Made by a program: the position numbers and the translations under genes. 64,000 nt of DNA from Halichoerus grypus (lineage: Eukaryota; Chordata; Mammalia; Carnivora; Phocidae). The notes under the pieces were generated by a model that had not been told where the DNA came from, did no database searches, and saw only the letters and a list, made by a program, of their open reading frames with translations. Of this stretch, positions 33,841-46,430 are shown in pieces. Location: NCBI RefSeq assembly GCF_964656455.1, contig NC_135715.1:174498437-174562436 (forward strand), written 5' to 3'. The stretch's first letter is position 1; every line of letters begins with the position of its first letter.

Positions 33841-34359
33841 AAAGACATAGACGGCATACATACATTGATTTTATTTCTTAGGCATCTAATATGAGCTGGA
33901 GATAATGCCTCGTCTCAAAAAGCACACTCCAATAGAAAAAAACAAAATATCCCAAAACAGCACCATAGAAGGCAAAGGAAGATGAACAAACAGAAGAGCT
34001 GCAAAGCAAGCGCTCTGTTAATTCAAGAGAGGAGTAATAACACCCACTGAAAAAGGGATGAGTGTCAAGTTTACTTCCTCTGTGAGCCCCCATGCTCCAG
34101 CCTCTCCAAGTGAGTCAAAAAATCCCTTCATCTCTGTCCCTGGGTCTGTACTGGAATGAAAGAGACGTTGTCTTTGTAGGGCATGTGGTGGAATCAGTAA
34201 TCCCTTACCTCAGGCTCTAGATCAATGCAAGTGCCTCCCTACATGCTTGAGACCAGTGAAGGCGTTCTGAAGAGTCCCTACTTCTCAAATATAGGTGCTT
34301 GGGGTCATCTTTCAGATACATGATCTCAGGAAGCAAACAATCCATCCAAGCCACAGACT
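33841..34359. other. Unassigned non-coding DNA
   Basis: Weak antisense L2-like text near 33870-33970; not called. Confidence 0.35.
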
Positions 34360-34490
34360 CCTAAAGTAAGATGAAGAAACGATTGAACGTACCTTATAGA
34401 GTTGAAGAGATTAAATAAACACACAAAGGGCTTAGCAAGGTATGTGGCACACACTTTATACTCAATGAGAATTAGCTGTTATCATTATCA
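34360..34490 (+). repeat. MIR SINE 3' part
   Basis: 'accttatagagttgaagaga', 'ttaaataaacacacaaaggg', 'cttagcaaggtatgtggcac', 'ctcaatgagaattagctg' match the sense MIR 3' half. Confidence 0.55.
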
Positions 34491-35399
34491 GGGGATGGGG
34501 ATACAAAAGTAGACAAAGCCGATACAGTTGCTTGTCTCATTGGAAAATGAAATCTAGTAGATTTCATCCAGTGGCCACAAGTTATTCCCCTAAACCAATC
34601 TCCTTTAGGCAATGGGAGGAGATTGGCAGAGAAAATATGATCTATGAGATAACACTGTTCATGAATAATTTGGGTCAAATGTCAAGTGTGTCCTTACACA
34701 GCATATTCTTTCTCCTCCAAAATCAGAATCATATAATATGACAAAGGAATGGTTGTAAAATATTTTCATGATAATGCTCAACTAAATCATTATGGCAGTT
34801 ATATTTAATAAAGTAACATCATTTCTGTACTATATTGATAATTTAAAGGTGTTCATGATGGAATACTGAAAACCAGGCCTATCATTAAAAAAAAGTCAAT
34901 ATGCATTTCCACTTCATATACATGTTCTTTAACAAAATACTATCCCTTATAGTAGTTAAAGGTCCCTTTCAGTTTGGCCCCCAATTGACAGAAAGAATAT
35001 CCTTTGATTTCCAGCTTTAGCTAGCAAATCGAGTCTCCTTATGTCACCCTTCACCCAACCCACCCCCAAGCAAACAAAAACAAAAAACAAAAACCCTGCT
35101 CAAAGAGTAGCCCATCCTATCTGAATTGGATTTTCTCCATGACTGGAGGGTGGGAGGCTTCAGTGAGCCTCCACTCCCCATTGTGTACCCTGAGACCACT
35201 CCTCACCTCTGTGCATGGCAACATATTTGCATAAGCATCCTTCCCACCAGTTTGTCCCCATGCTAGATGGCAAAAATTTAGTATTCGGTTAAGCAGTAGC
35301 TTCTTGTTAATCAGACTGGGTTCCTACAAAACAAAAACTACATAATTCACTGAGATTTCCGGTCCTGTAACAACTTGTTTATTTTTCCAAGGATGCAGA
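34491..35399. other. Unassigned non-coding DNA
   Basis: No repeat or gene recognised. Confidence 0.4.
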
Positions 35400-35530
35400 C
35401 TATCCCTTCCTTATCCTGTGCATAGCACTTCAGAATGTAAAGAAAGAAATTTTGTCTGTCTTTTTCCCATTAGCTATGAACACTACTGTCTAGTGCATAG
35501 GGAATCCTTAATAAATATGAATGAGGTGGT
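35400..35530 (+). repeat. L2 LINE 3'-end fragment
   Basis: 'attttgtctgtctttttccc', 'ctactgtctagtgcataggg', 'aatccttaataaatatgaat' follow the sense L2 terminus. Confidence 0.55.
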
Positions 35531-35589
35531 TATTTCTTTGAATGAATCTCCTCTATTGCATTGCTTGGCTATTTTTATTTCATAAATAA

Positions 35590-35835
35590 TTACATGGTGC
35601 TTACCAGGCAACACTGTCCTCTGTGCTTTTACACATATGCACTTATTTGATCCTCACAATAATACTGTGAGGCAAGTACTATTATTATATCCTTTTTACA
35701 GACAAGGAATCTGAGGCACAGAAAAGTTAAGTAACTGGCTTAAGGTCACTCACTAAGTGGCAGAGCTAGAATGGGAACCCGGGAGATCTAGGTTTAGAAT
35801 GTGTGCTCCCAACCCTATGCTATGACTAACCTCTG
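35590..35835 (-). repeat. MIR SINE, near full length (antisense)
   Basis: Clear antisense MIR: 'ttatttgatcctcacaataa', 'actgtgaggcaagtactatt', 'tacagacaaggaatctgagg', 'cacagaaaagttaagtaact', 'taaggtcactcactaagtgg', 'cagagctagaatgggaaccc'. Confidence 0.85.
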
Positions 35836-36389
35836 TATTAGTCCACCCTCCTCCTGGCCACAGGGGATGAGCTCATGGTTGGGCATGGTCAATCAGAGGA
35901 CTACATCTCCCTAATCAAAGTTATTGTCTGGGATATAGACATGTGGCTCAAGCCAGGTCAGAGAGAGTCCCCCCACCCCTTCCCCCCCTCCGTCCCACCC
36001 AGGGTTCTGCCATTTGAAGCTGGAGGAGGTGTTTACTTTTGGTGAATGGAACAGGAGAGACATGAATCCTGGAAGCACTGAAGGAGGATAAACCTATCTC
36101 TTGGAGGATAGAATAAAGCCCAAGGCTGGGAAAGTGGTGTGGAGATGTGAGCAGAAATGAAGGGGGAGAAGACACCTAGCTTAAACCTGTGGGTCTAGGT
36201 GTGACTAAAATCCCTACCACCCATGGGCTTTCTGTTACACCTCCCAGTATGCTCCCCACTTTGTAAAAACTTAAGCTAGTAGAGTTGGGTTTATGTTACT
36301 TTCAAATAAAACCACCATTCATTTGTTAGGGGGCATGGATGATTTAATAAAAAATAAATGACTAAAAAGGGCCCTGATTAATACAACTC
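35836..36389. other. Unassigned non-coding DNA
   Basis: C-rich tract at about 35968-35996. No repeat or gene recognised. Confidence 0.4.
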
Positions 36390-36790
36390 AGCCATCCGTT
36401 AAATAAATAGCAGTTGTGTCATGTGCTGTGACAAGCATGGGAGCTCTAACCTCGGACACAAGAGCCCCCGTTCCCACAGGGAGGGAAGACAGACGTTTAA
36501 ACAATGAATTGCAATGGGCCAGCAGGCTCCATCAGGAGCCGAAACCACCCCAGGGCAGCTGCCATGCAGAGTGTGGAGGAGCCCAGGACGAAGCGAGGGA
36601 GAGAAGCAGGGTCCAGATCGTGCACAGTAGGGAAGGCCACGTCAGAAATTCAGTCTTACCCTGAGATCAGTGGCAGGGGTGAAGGGGAGGGAGGGGGTGG
36701 GCACTGGAAGGTTTTAATGGGGATGACATGTTCAGATTTGTGCTCTCAACAACTCCGCCTGAAGCAGGGAGAACGTATGGTCTCAGTAAA
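36390..36790 (-). repeat. L2 LINE fragment (antisense)
   Basis: Antisense L2: 'cgttaaataaatagcagttg', 'cccacagggagggaagacag', 'ggtccagatcgtgcacagta', 'tggaaggttttaatgggga', 'tgacatgttcagatttgtg'. Two plus frames here (82 and 102 residues) lie inside the relic and are not genes. Confidence 0.68.
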
Positions 36791-37259
36791 AAGTAACAGT
36801 GGCCTGGCCTAACGTCACAGCAGAGTGGGCTAGGAATATCTAGGAAGTTAAGTTTAGGTCCCAGCAGCCCAAGGTAGCAAAGCCAGAAGAGAAATTGAGA
36901 TCTCTAGGGATCTAGAGAGCCGTTTCCTTTATCCACAGAAAAGTACATCGAAGCTGCTGAGCAGCACCCCTCTTGCGGAGTTTAGTACACATTTGGGCAA
37001 ATCCAAACCACTGCTCCCCCGCTGATCGTGAAAGAAATAGTCCTTAAAATGAATGCATAAAGCAAATAAAAATTGAAATAAAGATTTTTCTTTCCTGGTC
37101 ACAGTGGTTTGGGAGCTGTAAAAGCCACAGCTAATTTGTTTGTCCCTCTTCCTCCCTAGCAGCAGTGAATTTAGCGCCTCATTTTCTCCAATAAACCTTC
37201 CCTCCTCAGTCTTTCTGGTCATTTTTATTGTCTTTCACATTAGCCTTGACCTCTAATTC
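36791..37259. other. Unassigned non-coding DNA
   Basis: No repeat or gene recognised. Confidence 0.4.
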
Positions 37260-37595
37260 AGGATTTTGACATTATGGTAAGAGAAGTCAGCCAGACACAA
37301 AAGGACAAATAGTGTATGATTCTGCTTCTAGGAGGCACCTCGAGCAGTCAAAATCAGAGACAGAAAGTAGGGTGCTGGTTGCCAGGGCTGCGGGAAGGGA
37401 GGGATGGCGAGTTATTGTTCGATGGGTTTGAAGTTTCAGTTTGTGATCATGTAAAAAGCCCTGGAGATGGACGGTGGTGATGGTTGCACCGTGGGAAGGT
37501 ACTTAATGCCACAGAACCCCACACTGAAAAATAGCTACAATGGTAAATTTTATGTTACATATATCTTCCCACAATAAAAATAAATTTAAAAAAAA
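37260..37595 (+). mobile_element. L1M 3'UTR fragment (L1MA/L1MB-like)
   Basis: Sense order: 'cagacacaaaaggacaaata', 'gtgtatgattctgcttctag', 'tggttgccagggctgcggg', 'ctggagatggacggtggtga', 'ggtacttaatgccacagaa', 'tggtaaattttatgttacat', ending in 'caataaaaataaatttaaa'. 5'-truncated and dead. Confidence 0.85.
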
Positions 37596-37724
37596 TACTG
37601 GAACTGAGTGCATGTTTGTCCCAAGAAGCTTTCTTATTTCCTTCCTTCTATTTTCCCACGTCCTTCTCCTTAGAGTGATCCTGACACAGGGACCTGATTA
37701 ACACATATCCTTATTTTATAAATG

Positions 37725-37850
37725 TTGATTAAGGACCCACTGTTGGCATTTCCTCATTTATTCCTAACAACCACCCAGTGTGGTAATGATATTGGCCCCA
37801 CTTTACAGATGAGCAATCCAAGCTTCAGAGATTTCCACTGAAGACGGCAA
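37725..37850 (-). repeat. MIR SINE fragment (antisense)
   Basis: 'ttgattaaggacccactgtt', 'tattcctaacaaccacccag', 'ggccccactttacagatgag', 'caatccaagcttcagag'. Confidence 0.6.
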
Positions 37851-38862
37851 AGATTGCGCTGGATAAAGTAGCAGAGAAATTTCTTGTTAAAGAAACTGAT
37901 TCAGAGCTCATTTTTTCATTTGAGGACTGTAAAATTCATTTTGAGAGGCTTAAACCTGTTACACCTAAATCATTTAAGAACCCGTAGCTGAACATGGGAT
38001 TTCTTATGGGCAGTCCTTCAGCATGTCGCTTCCACATCAGTCTGTTCTCTCTTGTAGGAAATGACCAGAATAAATCACTCTTAACACACACTAGCCCAAC
38101 TCACCAAACCCCAGCCGAGACTCTGTTCTGGAATATCCCAACCCATTCCCATAGGACTGTTACAAAGGAATGGAGCTAACTGTTCCAAATGGAATTAACA
38201 TCAAAAGGGTTAAGTGAATTCTTTTTCATTTTTCTAAGTGTTCCATAATTAAAAGAGGGATGGTTGTCTCCATGCATATGATTATGTTGAGCACCAACCT
38301 TCCTACACAGAACCCAATAATGCTCAGGTAGCAGCTACCCATGATTACCATGACCTGCTTTCCCCTATCCGAAGGCTATCCATTTGTTCTTCCTTGAGGT
38401 AGGAGAAATCTTGGAGTGTCCCATTCCATCTTTGCTTTTTCTGCCCTTCCTGCTATCCTGATGTCACTTCAGTCCTCACCCTACAACCACACAGGGCAAA
38501 CCTGACAGACCACCAGGACTCCCTTCCCTCCACAACCACTCCAGCCTGCTGGGTGCGGGGCCAGGAAGGACTGGGGCTGCCTGAGGTCTGCAGGGTTTGC
38601 TGGTACTCCCAGGGTGAGCCCTGGAGGCAGACAATCCCTGGAGACCTGCCAGAGTGACTCCCCAGACAGCCCAAGAACCAGCTGCCAAGGAGTCTCTCCT
38701 TAATCTGCAGCACCACCTTTTGAAAAGACGTTGTATTTGGGGATAATGTTGGGTGAGAAGACCGAGGCTGGGAATCAGAGAGGCTAGTTCGTCGGGTGGA
38801 TGGAGACATCTGCATGGCATCCCTCACGCTTCTGGCTTAGAGCAGAACTGCCTAGTTATCCT
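37851..38862. other. Unassigned non-coding DNA
   Basis: Two overlapping minus frames (38453-38827 and 38476-38820) in a GC-richer stretch; neither resembles a known protein. No repeat recognised. Confidence 0.4.
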
Positions 38863-38874
38863 AAATCTCATTCT

Positions 38875-39071
38875 ATTTATTTGTTTGTTTGTTTATAAAG
38901 ATTTATTTATTTGAGAGAGAGCATGAGCAGGGGGAGGGACAGAGGGAGAGAGAGAATCCCAAGCAGCCTCCACGCCCAGGACGGAGCCCAACACAGGGCT
39001 CAATCCCATGACCTTAAGATCATGACCAAGAGTTGGCCGCTTAACTGACTGAGCCACCCAGGTGCCCCCTA
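38875..39071 (-). mobile_element. CAN-SINE (tRNA-Lys type), antisense
   Basis: Antisense tail 'aagatttatttatttgagag', body with 'ccttaagatcatgacca', and head 'gagccacccaggtgccccc'. The A-tail shows as (TTTG)n at 38880-38894. Target-site duplication 'aaatctcattct' at 38863-38874 and 39072-39083. Confidence 0.96.
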
Positions 39072-39083
39072 AAATCTCATTCT

Positions 39084-40199
39084 TTTTAAAAGCTCCTGTC
39101 TTCATGATCAAGCTTGCCTAGATTGGAGAATAAATCCCAAGCTAGCTCTTGAACCAAACTAGATGATATTCTTCTCAAAGACTTTTGTGTAGGAAAGCCA
39201 ACTAGACAGAAGGAGAACCATGTCTAATTTTTAAGCGAGAAAATGAGAGGAAAGATAGAAAATGGAGTGATTGAACTTAACACTACAACGCAGTGCACAC
39301 AGCCAGCAGGTCAGGAACCTGGTTCCAATGACTGTAGAAATGGTCACTTGACCTGCACAAGCCAAGCCACTCATCCTCCCTTGCAGAGACCGCCTGCCCA
39401 GGTTGTTCACTGAAACACCAAAGGACATTTGCTTTCCGCTGCATGATCTGGATTGGCAGCTTACCTCAATGTCTCTGAGTTAAAGGCGACTTGTTCCTTC
39501 TCTTTACACCAAGTGGCCATTCTCCCTCTTGTTCTCAATGTAGACAACCACTGCCCCACCTCTGGATCCATGCTCTGTCCTTCTGCCCTGCACTGTCCCC
39601 CCAGAAGGCTGGACCTTGAAGAATGCCATTTCCAGCTGATGTGTTTTAGATTCAGCCAGTGGAAGGCACTGGTAGGAGATCAGAGGGCAGGAGGAAGAAA
39701 GATCAAGGACATTTTCCCCACTACATCCCTGCCCCAGCCTGGTTCTGGGGTTTTAACTGCACCCCTCCCCTCCCGTAGCTCCTACCAAGGAGCCCTCCTT
39801 CCTGAGCTATCTCTCACAGGGCTCCAGTGACACCATGCCCCACTCCCTGTCCCCTCAACCCCAGAGATGGTGGCAGCTTCCTGCTGACACTCCTCTCTGG
39901 GGACCTCAACCTTCCTGTTCCATTCTTTGACAGCTAGTCTTCATTAGAGTCTCCATTGGAGCCATCTCCGGTAAGTTCTGTTTCCTGCCTGCACCCATCC
40001 TGCTCAGGTCACACTCAGCTCCTTGCTGTGACACAAATATGGCCTCAGGGTCCCTCCACATACTTTTCCATTTCCCTGTAACACTTGATTCCCAGATTCC
40101 TGCTTTGCCCACTTCCTCACCTCAGGGATTCATTTCCTGACCACCTTCTATAAAATGGCAACCTCCCCTCACCCTGTTGCACCTGCCACTCTCTGCCTC
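39084..40199. other. Unassigned non-coding DNA
   Basis: No clear repeat. The plus frame at 39453-39830 (125 residues) has no family resemblance. 39500-40100 may hold diverged LINE text. Confidence 0.35.
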
Positions 40200-40415
40200 C
40201 CTTACCCTCTTCTGATTTTCTTCATAATGCTTGTTGTCATTTGACATAATAAATAGTGATCAATGTGTTGTTGTTGTTGTTGTTGTTGTTGTTTTCTTTC
40301 TCTTCCCCAACTGGAATGGAAGCTCATTTAGAGTTCATTGCTAACCTTAAACAGTGCCAGGAATATGGTAGGTATTCCATAAACATTTCTCAAATGAATA
40401 AATGCATTGTGTAGA
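40200..40415 (+). repeat. L2 LINE 3'-end with (GTT)n
   Basis: Sense L2: 'gattttcttcataatgcttg', 'actggaatggaagctcattt', 'cagtgccaggaatatggtag', 'gtattccataaacatttct', 'caaatgaataaatgc'. A (GTT)9 microsatellite lies within it at 40267-40293. Confidence 0.68.
40267..40293. repeat. (GTT)9 microsatellite
   Basis: Nine uninterrupted GTT units inside an L2 relic. Confidence 0.95.
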
Positions 40416-41214
40416 CACTGCTTGACTCTCCATCATAACTTCAGGCTGTGAACTCTGTGTGCAGCTTTTCCCCATGAAACCCTATACACCATCTCAGGGA
40501 ATAATTACTGAGGAGTGGGTGGAATTGTACTCAGTGATACTGAATGCAGCATAAAGAGAAATCAAGTCAGAAAAGGAAAATAATCCCCAAATCCCAATGA
40601 CCAGCAGAATCTGGAATCTAGATATAAGCTCCAGAACTGGGGAGTAAGGTGCAGAAGTGGGTCAAAGAGCCAAACTCAGGATGGATGGCTTCAGGAGGTG
40701 GGTAAGGGTTGGGCGGGACTGGGCTGGAAAGGACAGGAGGAGGAAAAGGTAAGTGCTTAGACAAAGGGGACATGTGGCATGGCCAAAGATTTTGTCCTTG
40801 TAAAATGAAGAAGAAAATGCAATGCCCCGTATCTTTTTGTGTTGGGCTTCCTCTTTATGAAAACTTCCAATTTCCCTTATGTTACCTAGGCAACACCCTA
40901 CAAGCCCTTCATCTTCTGAAGTAGGCGCAATGGGGCTTTGAGCCTTCTCCTTCCCAAGGGTATAAGGAACATCGACGGGGGAAAAGTGAGCATCTCCAAA
41001 TGAAGCTGTGTTGGCCCCGAGAGAAATGTTAAGATTTCATGGATCAGAATCTAGCCCACCTCTAGAAAACACCACGGAATAACTCAGAGCCTGTAAGACC
41101 TGGACTCTTGGGCCCACATGATCTGATCACACCTGTATCGTGTCCCCCTATACACTCCTCACCCCTCCCCTTTGCCCAGAGCCATGCTAGACCCCTGATG
41201 ATTCTTGCTTGGCC
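40416..41214. other. Unassigned non-coding DNA
   Basis: No repeat or gene recognised. Confidence 0.4.
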
Positions 41215-44200
41215 TTTGCTCATTTTAGCCATTCTCACAGAAGAGTAGTGTTCCCTTGTCGTAGTCTCAACTTGCATTTCCCTCTGACTAACAATGTTGA
41301 GCATTGTTTCATGTGCTTATTTGCCATCTGTGCACCTTCTTTGGTGATGTGTCTATTCAAATTGTTTGTTCATTTTTAATTTTACTGACTTTTGAGAGTT
41401 CTCCCCATATTCTGTATACACGTCCTTTATCAGATTAGTAAACTGCAAATTTTCTCCCAGTCCCTGGCTTAACTCTTCGTTCTCTTAACAAAGTCTTTCA
41501 AAGAGCAGAGGTTCTAAATTTCAATGAAGTCTAACTTACGAGTTGCCTCTTTTGTGGACCATGCTTTGGTATCGTAACTAAGAAATCCTCACCTAACCCA
41601 AAGTCACAAAGGTTTTCCTTTTCCTCCTATGTTCTGGAGCATTTTCTGTTATCTACTTAACTCCATAGTGATTACAGAACATACTTTGTATGATTTTGAG
41701 TCTTTTAAATCTGTTAAGGTTTGTTTTATAACACAGGTTATGGTTTATCTTGATGAATGTTCTGTGTGTTCTTAGAAAGAATGTATACCCTGCCGCTATT
41801 AGGTGGCATGTGTTAAAGACAATTATGTCCAGTCAGCTGATGGTGTCATTGGGTTCTACATATTTCTCGATTTTCTCTCTATTCATTCTATCAATTGCTA
41901 AGAGAGGACTTCAAAAGTCTCCAACTGTAATTGTGAAATTGTCTACTTCTCTTTTCAATTCTTTCTGCTTTATCCTTCATGTATTTTAGTGTTCTGTTGT
42001 TAGAGGAAAAACATTTAGAATTGGTAGGTCTTCCTTTTATCTTTTATCGTTATATAATGTATAATGTCTTCCTTTGTGCCTGTAAGTTTTTTTTTTTCCT
42101 GTGACCTCTGCTTTGTCTCAAATTAGTACAGCCACTCCAGCTCTCCTCTGGGTGGTGTTTGCCTAACAGATCATCACCCATCCTTTTACTTTTAACTGAC
42201 ACCTATCATTTGAAGGGAGTTTTTTATAACATAATTATTGATACACTTGGATTTAGATTTACCATTTTGTTCTTTGTTCTATTTGTCCTCTCTGGGTTTT
42301 GCTTCTCTATTTCCCCTTCTCAGCTTTCTTTGGGTTTATTTGAACATTTTTTAGAATTCCATTGTAACCTATCCCCTGCATTTTTTTACTTTATCTCTTT
42401 GTATAGGTTTTATAGTGGTCACTCTTGAAATGACAATATACATAATCAACTTTTCCAATCTAGTTTGGTTCAATATTTTACCATTTTAAATGGAATGCAG
42501 AAACTACCAGTTGGCCCCTTCACCTCCCCCTTATGTCATAGTTGTCCTAGGTTATATCTACATACACTGAAAATTCTGTCAGACAATATTGTATTTTGTT
42601 GTTGTTGTTTTTAACCATCAAACAGACTTTAAAGAACTCATTGGAGAAGGATAGTCTATTAAATTTACTGAGATATTTATTATCTCTGTTACTCTTCCTT
42701 AACTCTTGATGTTCCCAGTTTCCTCCTGGCATAACTTCCTTTGTGTCTGCAGACTTCCTCTAGCAATTCCCTTAGATCAGGTCCTGCTGGTAACAGACTT
42801 TTTTCTCTTTCATTCATCAGAGAATTTTTATTTTGCTCTCATGCCTGAAAATATTTTCACTGGATGTAGAATTCTAGGTGAAGAGTTCCCTTCTTTCAGC
42901 ACATGAAAAATGTTGTTCCGATTTCTTCTGGCTCCCTGGTTTCTGAAGAGAAATCAGAGAAATCCACAGTTACTAGAATCAGGTTTTCCTACAAGAAATG
43001 CATCATTTCTCTCTGGCTGTTTTCAAGATTTTTCTGTCTTATGTTTTCAGCAGTTTAATTATGACGTATCTGGATGTGGCTTGCTTTGGATTTATCTGAG
43101 GTTTGAGGTTCACTGAGCTGTTGAACCTGTAGGTTTCTGACTTTCATCAAATTTGGAAAGTTTTCAAACAATTTTTTTCTTATACTTTTTCACTTTTCCT
43201 TCAGGTGCACTGATGATGTGAATATATGAGCTTTTATTATTGTCCCATAGGTCCTTGAGGTCTGTCTTTTTTTTTATCTTTTCTCTCCCTGTCCTGATAA
43301 TTAATTTAGATAATTTCTATTGATCTATCTTCATGTTCCGACATGCCTCTGTCATGTCCATTCTACTATTAAACCCATCTAGTGAGATTTTATTTTTTTA
43401 GTTTTATTTTATTATGTTATGTTAATCACCATACAATACATCATTAGTTTTTGGTGTGGTGATCCATGATTCATTGTTATCTCTGGATTAACAAATTTTC
43501 TTTTTTTTCCCTAAATTTCCTGGATTTTTTTTTTACATCTTCTGTTTCTTTGCTGAGAATTTCTATCTTTTCACTCATTTCAAGAGTGTTCTCCCTTACT
43601 TGTTAGAGAATTTTTTAATAACTGCTTTAAAATTTTTGCCAATGTTAGTGAGGCATTGATTTCTGTTGATTATCTTCCTCTGTATAGGTTAAGATTTTTC
43701 TGGTTCTTTGTGTACCAAGTAATTTTGGATTGTATCTTAGACATATTGAGCATCATTTTCTCAGATTCTGGGTTGTATTTAAATCCTATAAAGAATGCAC
43801 TTAGGCCACAAATTCTAATTAGCCTTATAAGGATTGTGGTTGCAATATCAGTTCAGCTTTCAAAGCCTTCATAGTACTGTTTGGATCTGTCTCACGGGTA
43901 TACTACCCTGGGGCCAGTCTGGGATTTGGGTAGTGGTATATCCCATATATATATATGCTCTTTAGGGTCAAGTCTACAACATGAGCAGCCCAGGGGGTTA
44001 GACCAAAGTCCATAAACCACGTTAAGGGGTTTCCCTATAGTTTCAGGTTTCTGCAGACTCCTATTGCTGCACTACCACAGGATTGCTTGAGCTGGGACAA
44101 AAGTAAATGAAGAAGAGACCAAAAGAAAAGAAAAATGAGGGGCTTCTACAATCTCTCTGAATATTAGGAGTTTTCTTTCCCACTTATGCCAGAACTCAAG

Positions 44201-44475
44201 GACTTCTCCTGGACATTTTTGTCTGCGTCCTCCTGCCTGCTTGCAGATTTTGGGCTGATTGAAGTCAGGAAAATACCAGAGTGGGGGAGAAATAATAAAC
44301 TCACTCCCAGTTCAGTGGTAATACAAATTCTAACCTTTTCCCCCCAATCCATATGATACTGTTTATTTTTCAGAGTCCTCAAATAGTTGCCCTATGCGTT
44401 TTGTCCAGGCTTGGGATTCACTGGGAGAGATAGGTTGGGGTGTACTTACTCCAACTTACCCAAAACCAGAATCTT
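41215..44475 (-). mobile_element. Long ancient L1 relic, antisense
   Basis: About 3.2 kb of antisense old L1. The left part is the ORF2 3' region: 'tcattttagccattctcaca', 'acttgcatttccctctgac', 'tatttgccatctgtgcacct', 'gtcctttatcagattagtaa'. Further right come 'caaaagtctccaactgtaat', 'gatgtagaattctaggtgaa', 'ttctgaagagaaatcagag' and 'gtatcttagacatattgagc', as in ancient L1M-type copies. No long frame survives. A younger L1 3' end lies inside at 43392-43483. The right edge is uncertain. Confidence 0.75.
43392..43483 (-). mobile_element. Short L1 3' end nested in older L1 (antisense)
   Basis: 'ttttattttattatgttatg', 'ttaatcaccatacaatacat', 'cattagtttttggtgtggtg', 'atccatgattcattg' is the reverse complement of the carnivore L1 3' end, same type as 8600-8688. 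No clean target-site duplication seen. Confidence 0.8.
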
Positions 44476-44914
44476 CTGTAACATTTTCAAATGGAAGTGA
44501 TACATGTGATTTTTAATTTTTTCCCACATTTTTCTAATTTAAAAAATTAAAACAAGAAGAAGAAGACAAAATGACCAAAACAGTTGCTTAACCTAGATTT
44601 GTCCTTCAGAGGGATGGGTAGTTTTACTGTCTCTGTCTTCACATAGCATGACTCAAAATTATTGGATAAGGACTCTAGATAAGCCTTAAGGGGAACTTCA
44701 AGGACCTAACACACAATGCAGTCACTTCTGGGCTCTGTGAGATTTTACTGGTTGAATAAATCATGGTGATCATGCACCTGGGCTCCAGTCTTTAAAAGTC
44801 AAGGCCATCCTGCCCTTGCAACACCAAAACCAACCTTAACTGGATACTAATGGTGCCACTGCATCTGAGTGATTAGGTAAGAGTTATATTTCCTCTTCCA
44901 GAAAGGAACTGTAA
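44476..44914. other. Unassigned non-coding DNA
   Basis: No repeat or gene recognised. Confidence 0.4.
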
Positions 44915-45120
44915 CAACTGTGGAGTAGTTCTATGTGCAGACACTGTTCCAGATACTTCTCACACTTTATTTACTTTGGTCCTACCACAACCAGAAAGGT
45001 AGATATTATTAGCATCATTTATAGTTGAGGAACCCAAGGCTCAGTAAGATTAAGGCACTTGCCAGGTTCCCAGAGCTACTAAGTGATGAGACCCAATTTG
45101 AATCTTGTTCCAGTGTCTTT
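44915..45120 (-). repeat. MIR SINE relic (antisense)
   Basis: 'agatacttctcacactttat', 'aggtagatattattagcatc', 'gttgaggaacccaaggctca', 'taaggcacttgccaggttcc', 'gagctactaagtgatgagac'. Confidence 0.65.
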
Positions 45121-45124
45121 ATTT

Positions 45125-45235
45125 TTCCCACACGTTATGTGCCCCTTGAGGGAAGCATTTATGTTTGATTACTATCTGTAAATCCAAGGCTTTTCACCCA
45201 GCAGGACTCCATAAATGAATTCATTAAATTAATAA
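45125..45235 (+). repeat. L2 LINE 3'-end fragment
   Basis: 'atgtgccccttgagggaagc', 'gattactatctgtaaatcca', 'ctccataaatgaattcatt' match a diverged sense L2 end. Confidence 0.5.
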
Positions 45236-45881
45236 CCAACATTAGCTTCTATCTTGTTGGGTTCTTTTCCTTTTCTTCCTGTCTATTTCCATGTGTTTTC
45301 CTTGCTCCCTCCTCTCTCCTCCAAAGGGACCCTTAACTCCTCAACAATCTGGCATGCAACATCTGGTCACTTAAAAACACTAAAATGACTGACTAGATTT
45401 CTCAGTTCCTGTTCAGATGAGGAGAACGGTGGAGATACCGTGAGCCCTATCTATTCCTTCCTCTGCATCTTCCCGCCACAGCCAGTGCTGGGCTCTGCAT
45501 ACAATCAACATCCCATAATATTGCCATTTGCTCCTGTCCTTGGCCAAACCTTTCTTGCTGTTTCTCTGTTCCTGGGTGCCTCCTATTTTGTCCCACCTTC
45601 TTTACCTGCCCTGGAGAACCTGCAGTCCACTCTCTAGGTTTCTATAAAAGGGATTCTTATATCTGGTAAGAGATTGGATGACGTAACCTCTGAGGTTGTT
45701 TCCACGCTAACATTATGTGTCTTTGTGATTCCAGGAAGGTAGCATAGCTGATCATTGGCTCTTGGGAAGAACAAAGGAACAGGTGGCAAAGCTCCTGCTC
45801 TGTGCTCCAGGAAATACCAAGCAATATGCCTTCTTTGACCTATGAGCCATCCGACCTTAGTAACATACCCTAGGAAGTAGC
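45236..45881. other. Unassigned non-coding DNA
   Basis: Pyrimidine-rich on this strand (45255-45320 and 45460-45640), no repeat or gene recognised. Confidence 0.4.
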
Positions 45882-46068
45882 TCTCAGACTTTAAGATTGT
45901 TAAGAATTATTTGAAGTGCTTGACAAAATGCTGATTCCCTCACCCAGCAAACAGATTCTGAATCAATAAGGGTGCTAGGGCACGAATTCTGCAGTTTTCA
46001 CAAGTGCTCACAGGCAGTTCTGATGCAGGTGGACCACAGCCTACCTTAAGAAATTTTGCACTAAAGAA
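45882..46068 (+). repeat. MER5-type hAT-Charlie DNA transposon fossil
   Basis: 'gtagctctcagactttaaga', 'cttgacaaaatgctgattcc', 'acagattctgaatcaataag', 'gcacgaattctgcagttttc', 'cagttctgatgcaggtggac' follow the MER5 order. Confidence 0.7.
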
Positions 46069-46169
46069 AAAGTATTAGTGAGATGCCTTGTTTTATACAA
46101 CACTTTGACCAGCAAACATTCAGCATAAATGGGCTGATGGTAATTAATTCTGAACAGAATGATTTTTTG

Positions 46170-46430
46170 CCTAAGTGAAGAAACAGACTGTCCATAACAA
46201 TAACAATAGCTGTGACTCGCTGGGGGCTTATTCTGAACCCGCAACAATGCTACATTATCCATTTCATCTTTAAAACTCATCTGGGCAAGGGCTACTATCC
46301 AAATTTTAAAGAGGACAGAACTGAAATTGGGGATTAAGGCAGGCCACAGCCAGTACATGGCTAGGCTTGGATTTGAACATGGGTTTGTGGGACCCCCAAA
46401 GACAATGCTCATTCTACTCCACCACACTTC
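46170..46430 (-). repeat. MIR SINE relic (antisense)
   Basis: 'ataacaataacaatagctgt', 'gcttattctgaacccgcaac', 'aagggctactatccaaattt', 'aaggcaggccacagccagta', 'ggcttggatttgaacatggg'. Diverged. Confidence 0.6.

Noticed and set aside
36416..36812. Two overlapping plus frames with basic residues as a small protein
   Set aside because: They lie inside an antisense L2 relic.
38880..38896. Short TTTG repeat as a separate microsatellite or CRISPR-like array
   Set aside because: It is the antisense A-tail variation of the CAN-SINE at 38875-39071, and spacers are absent.
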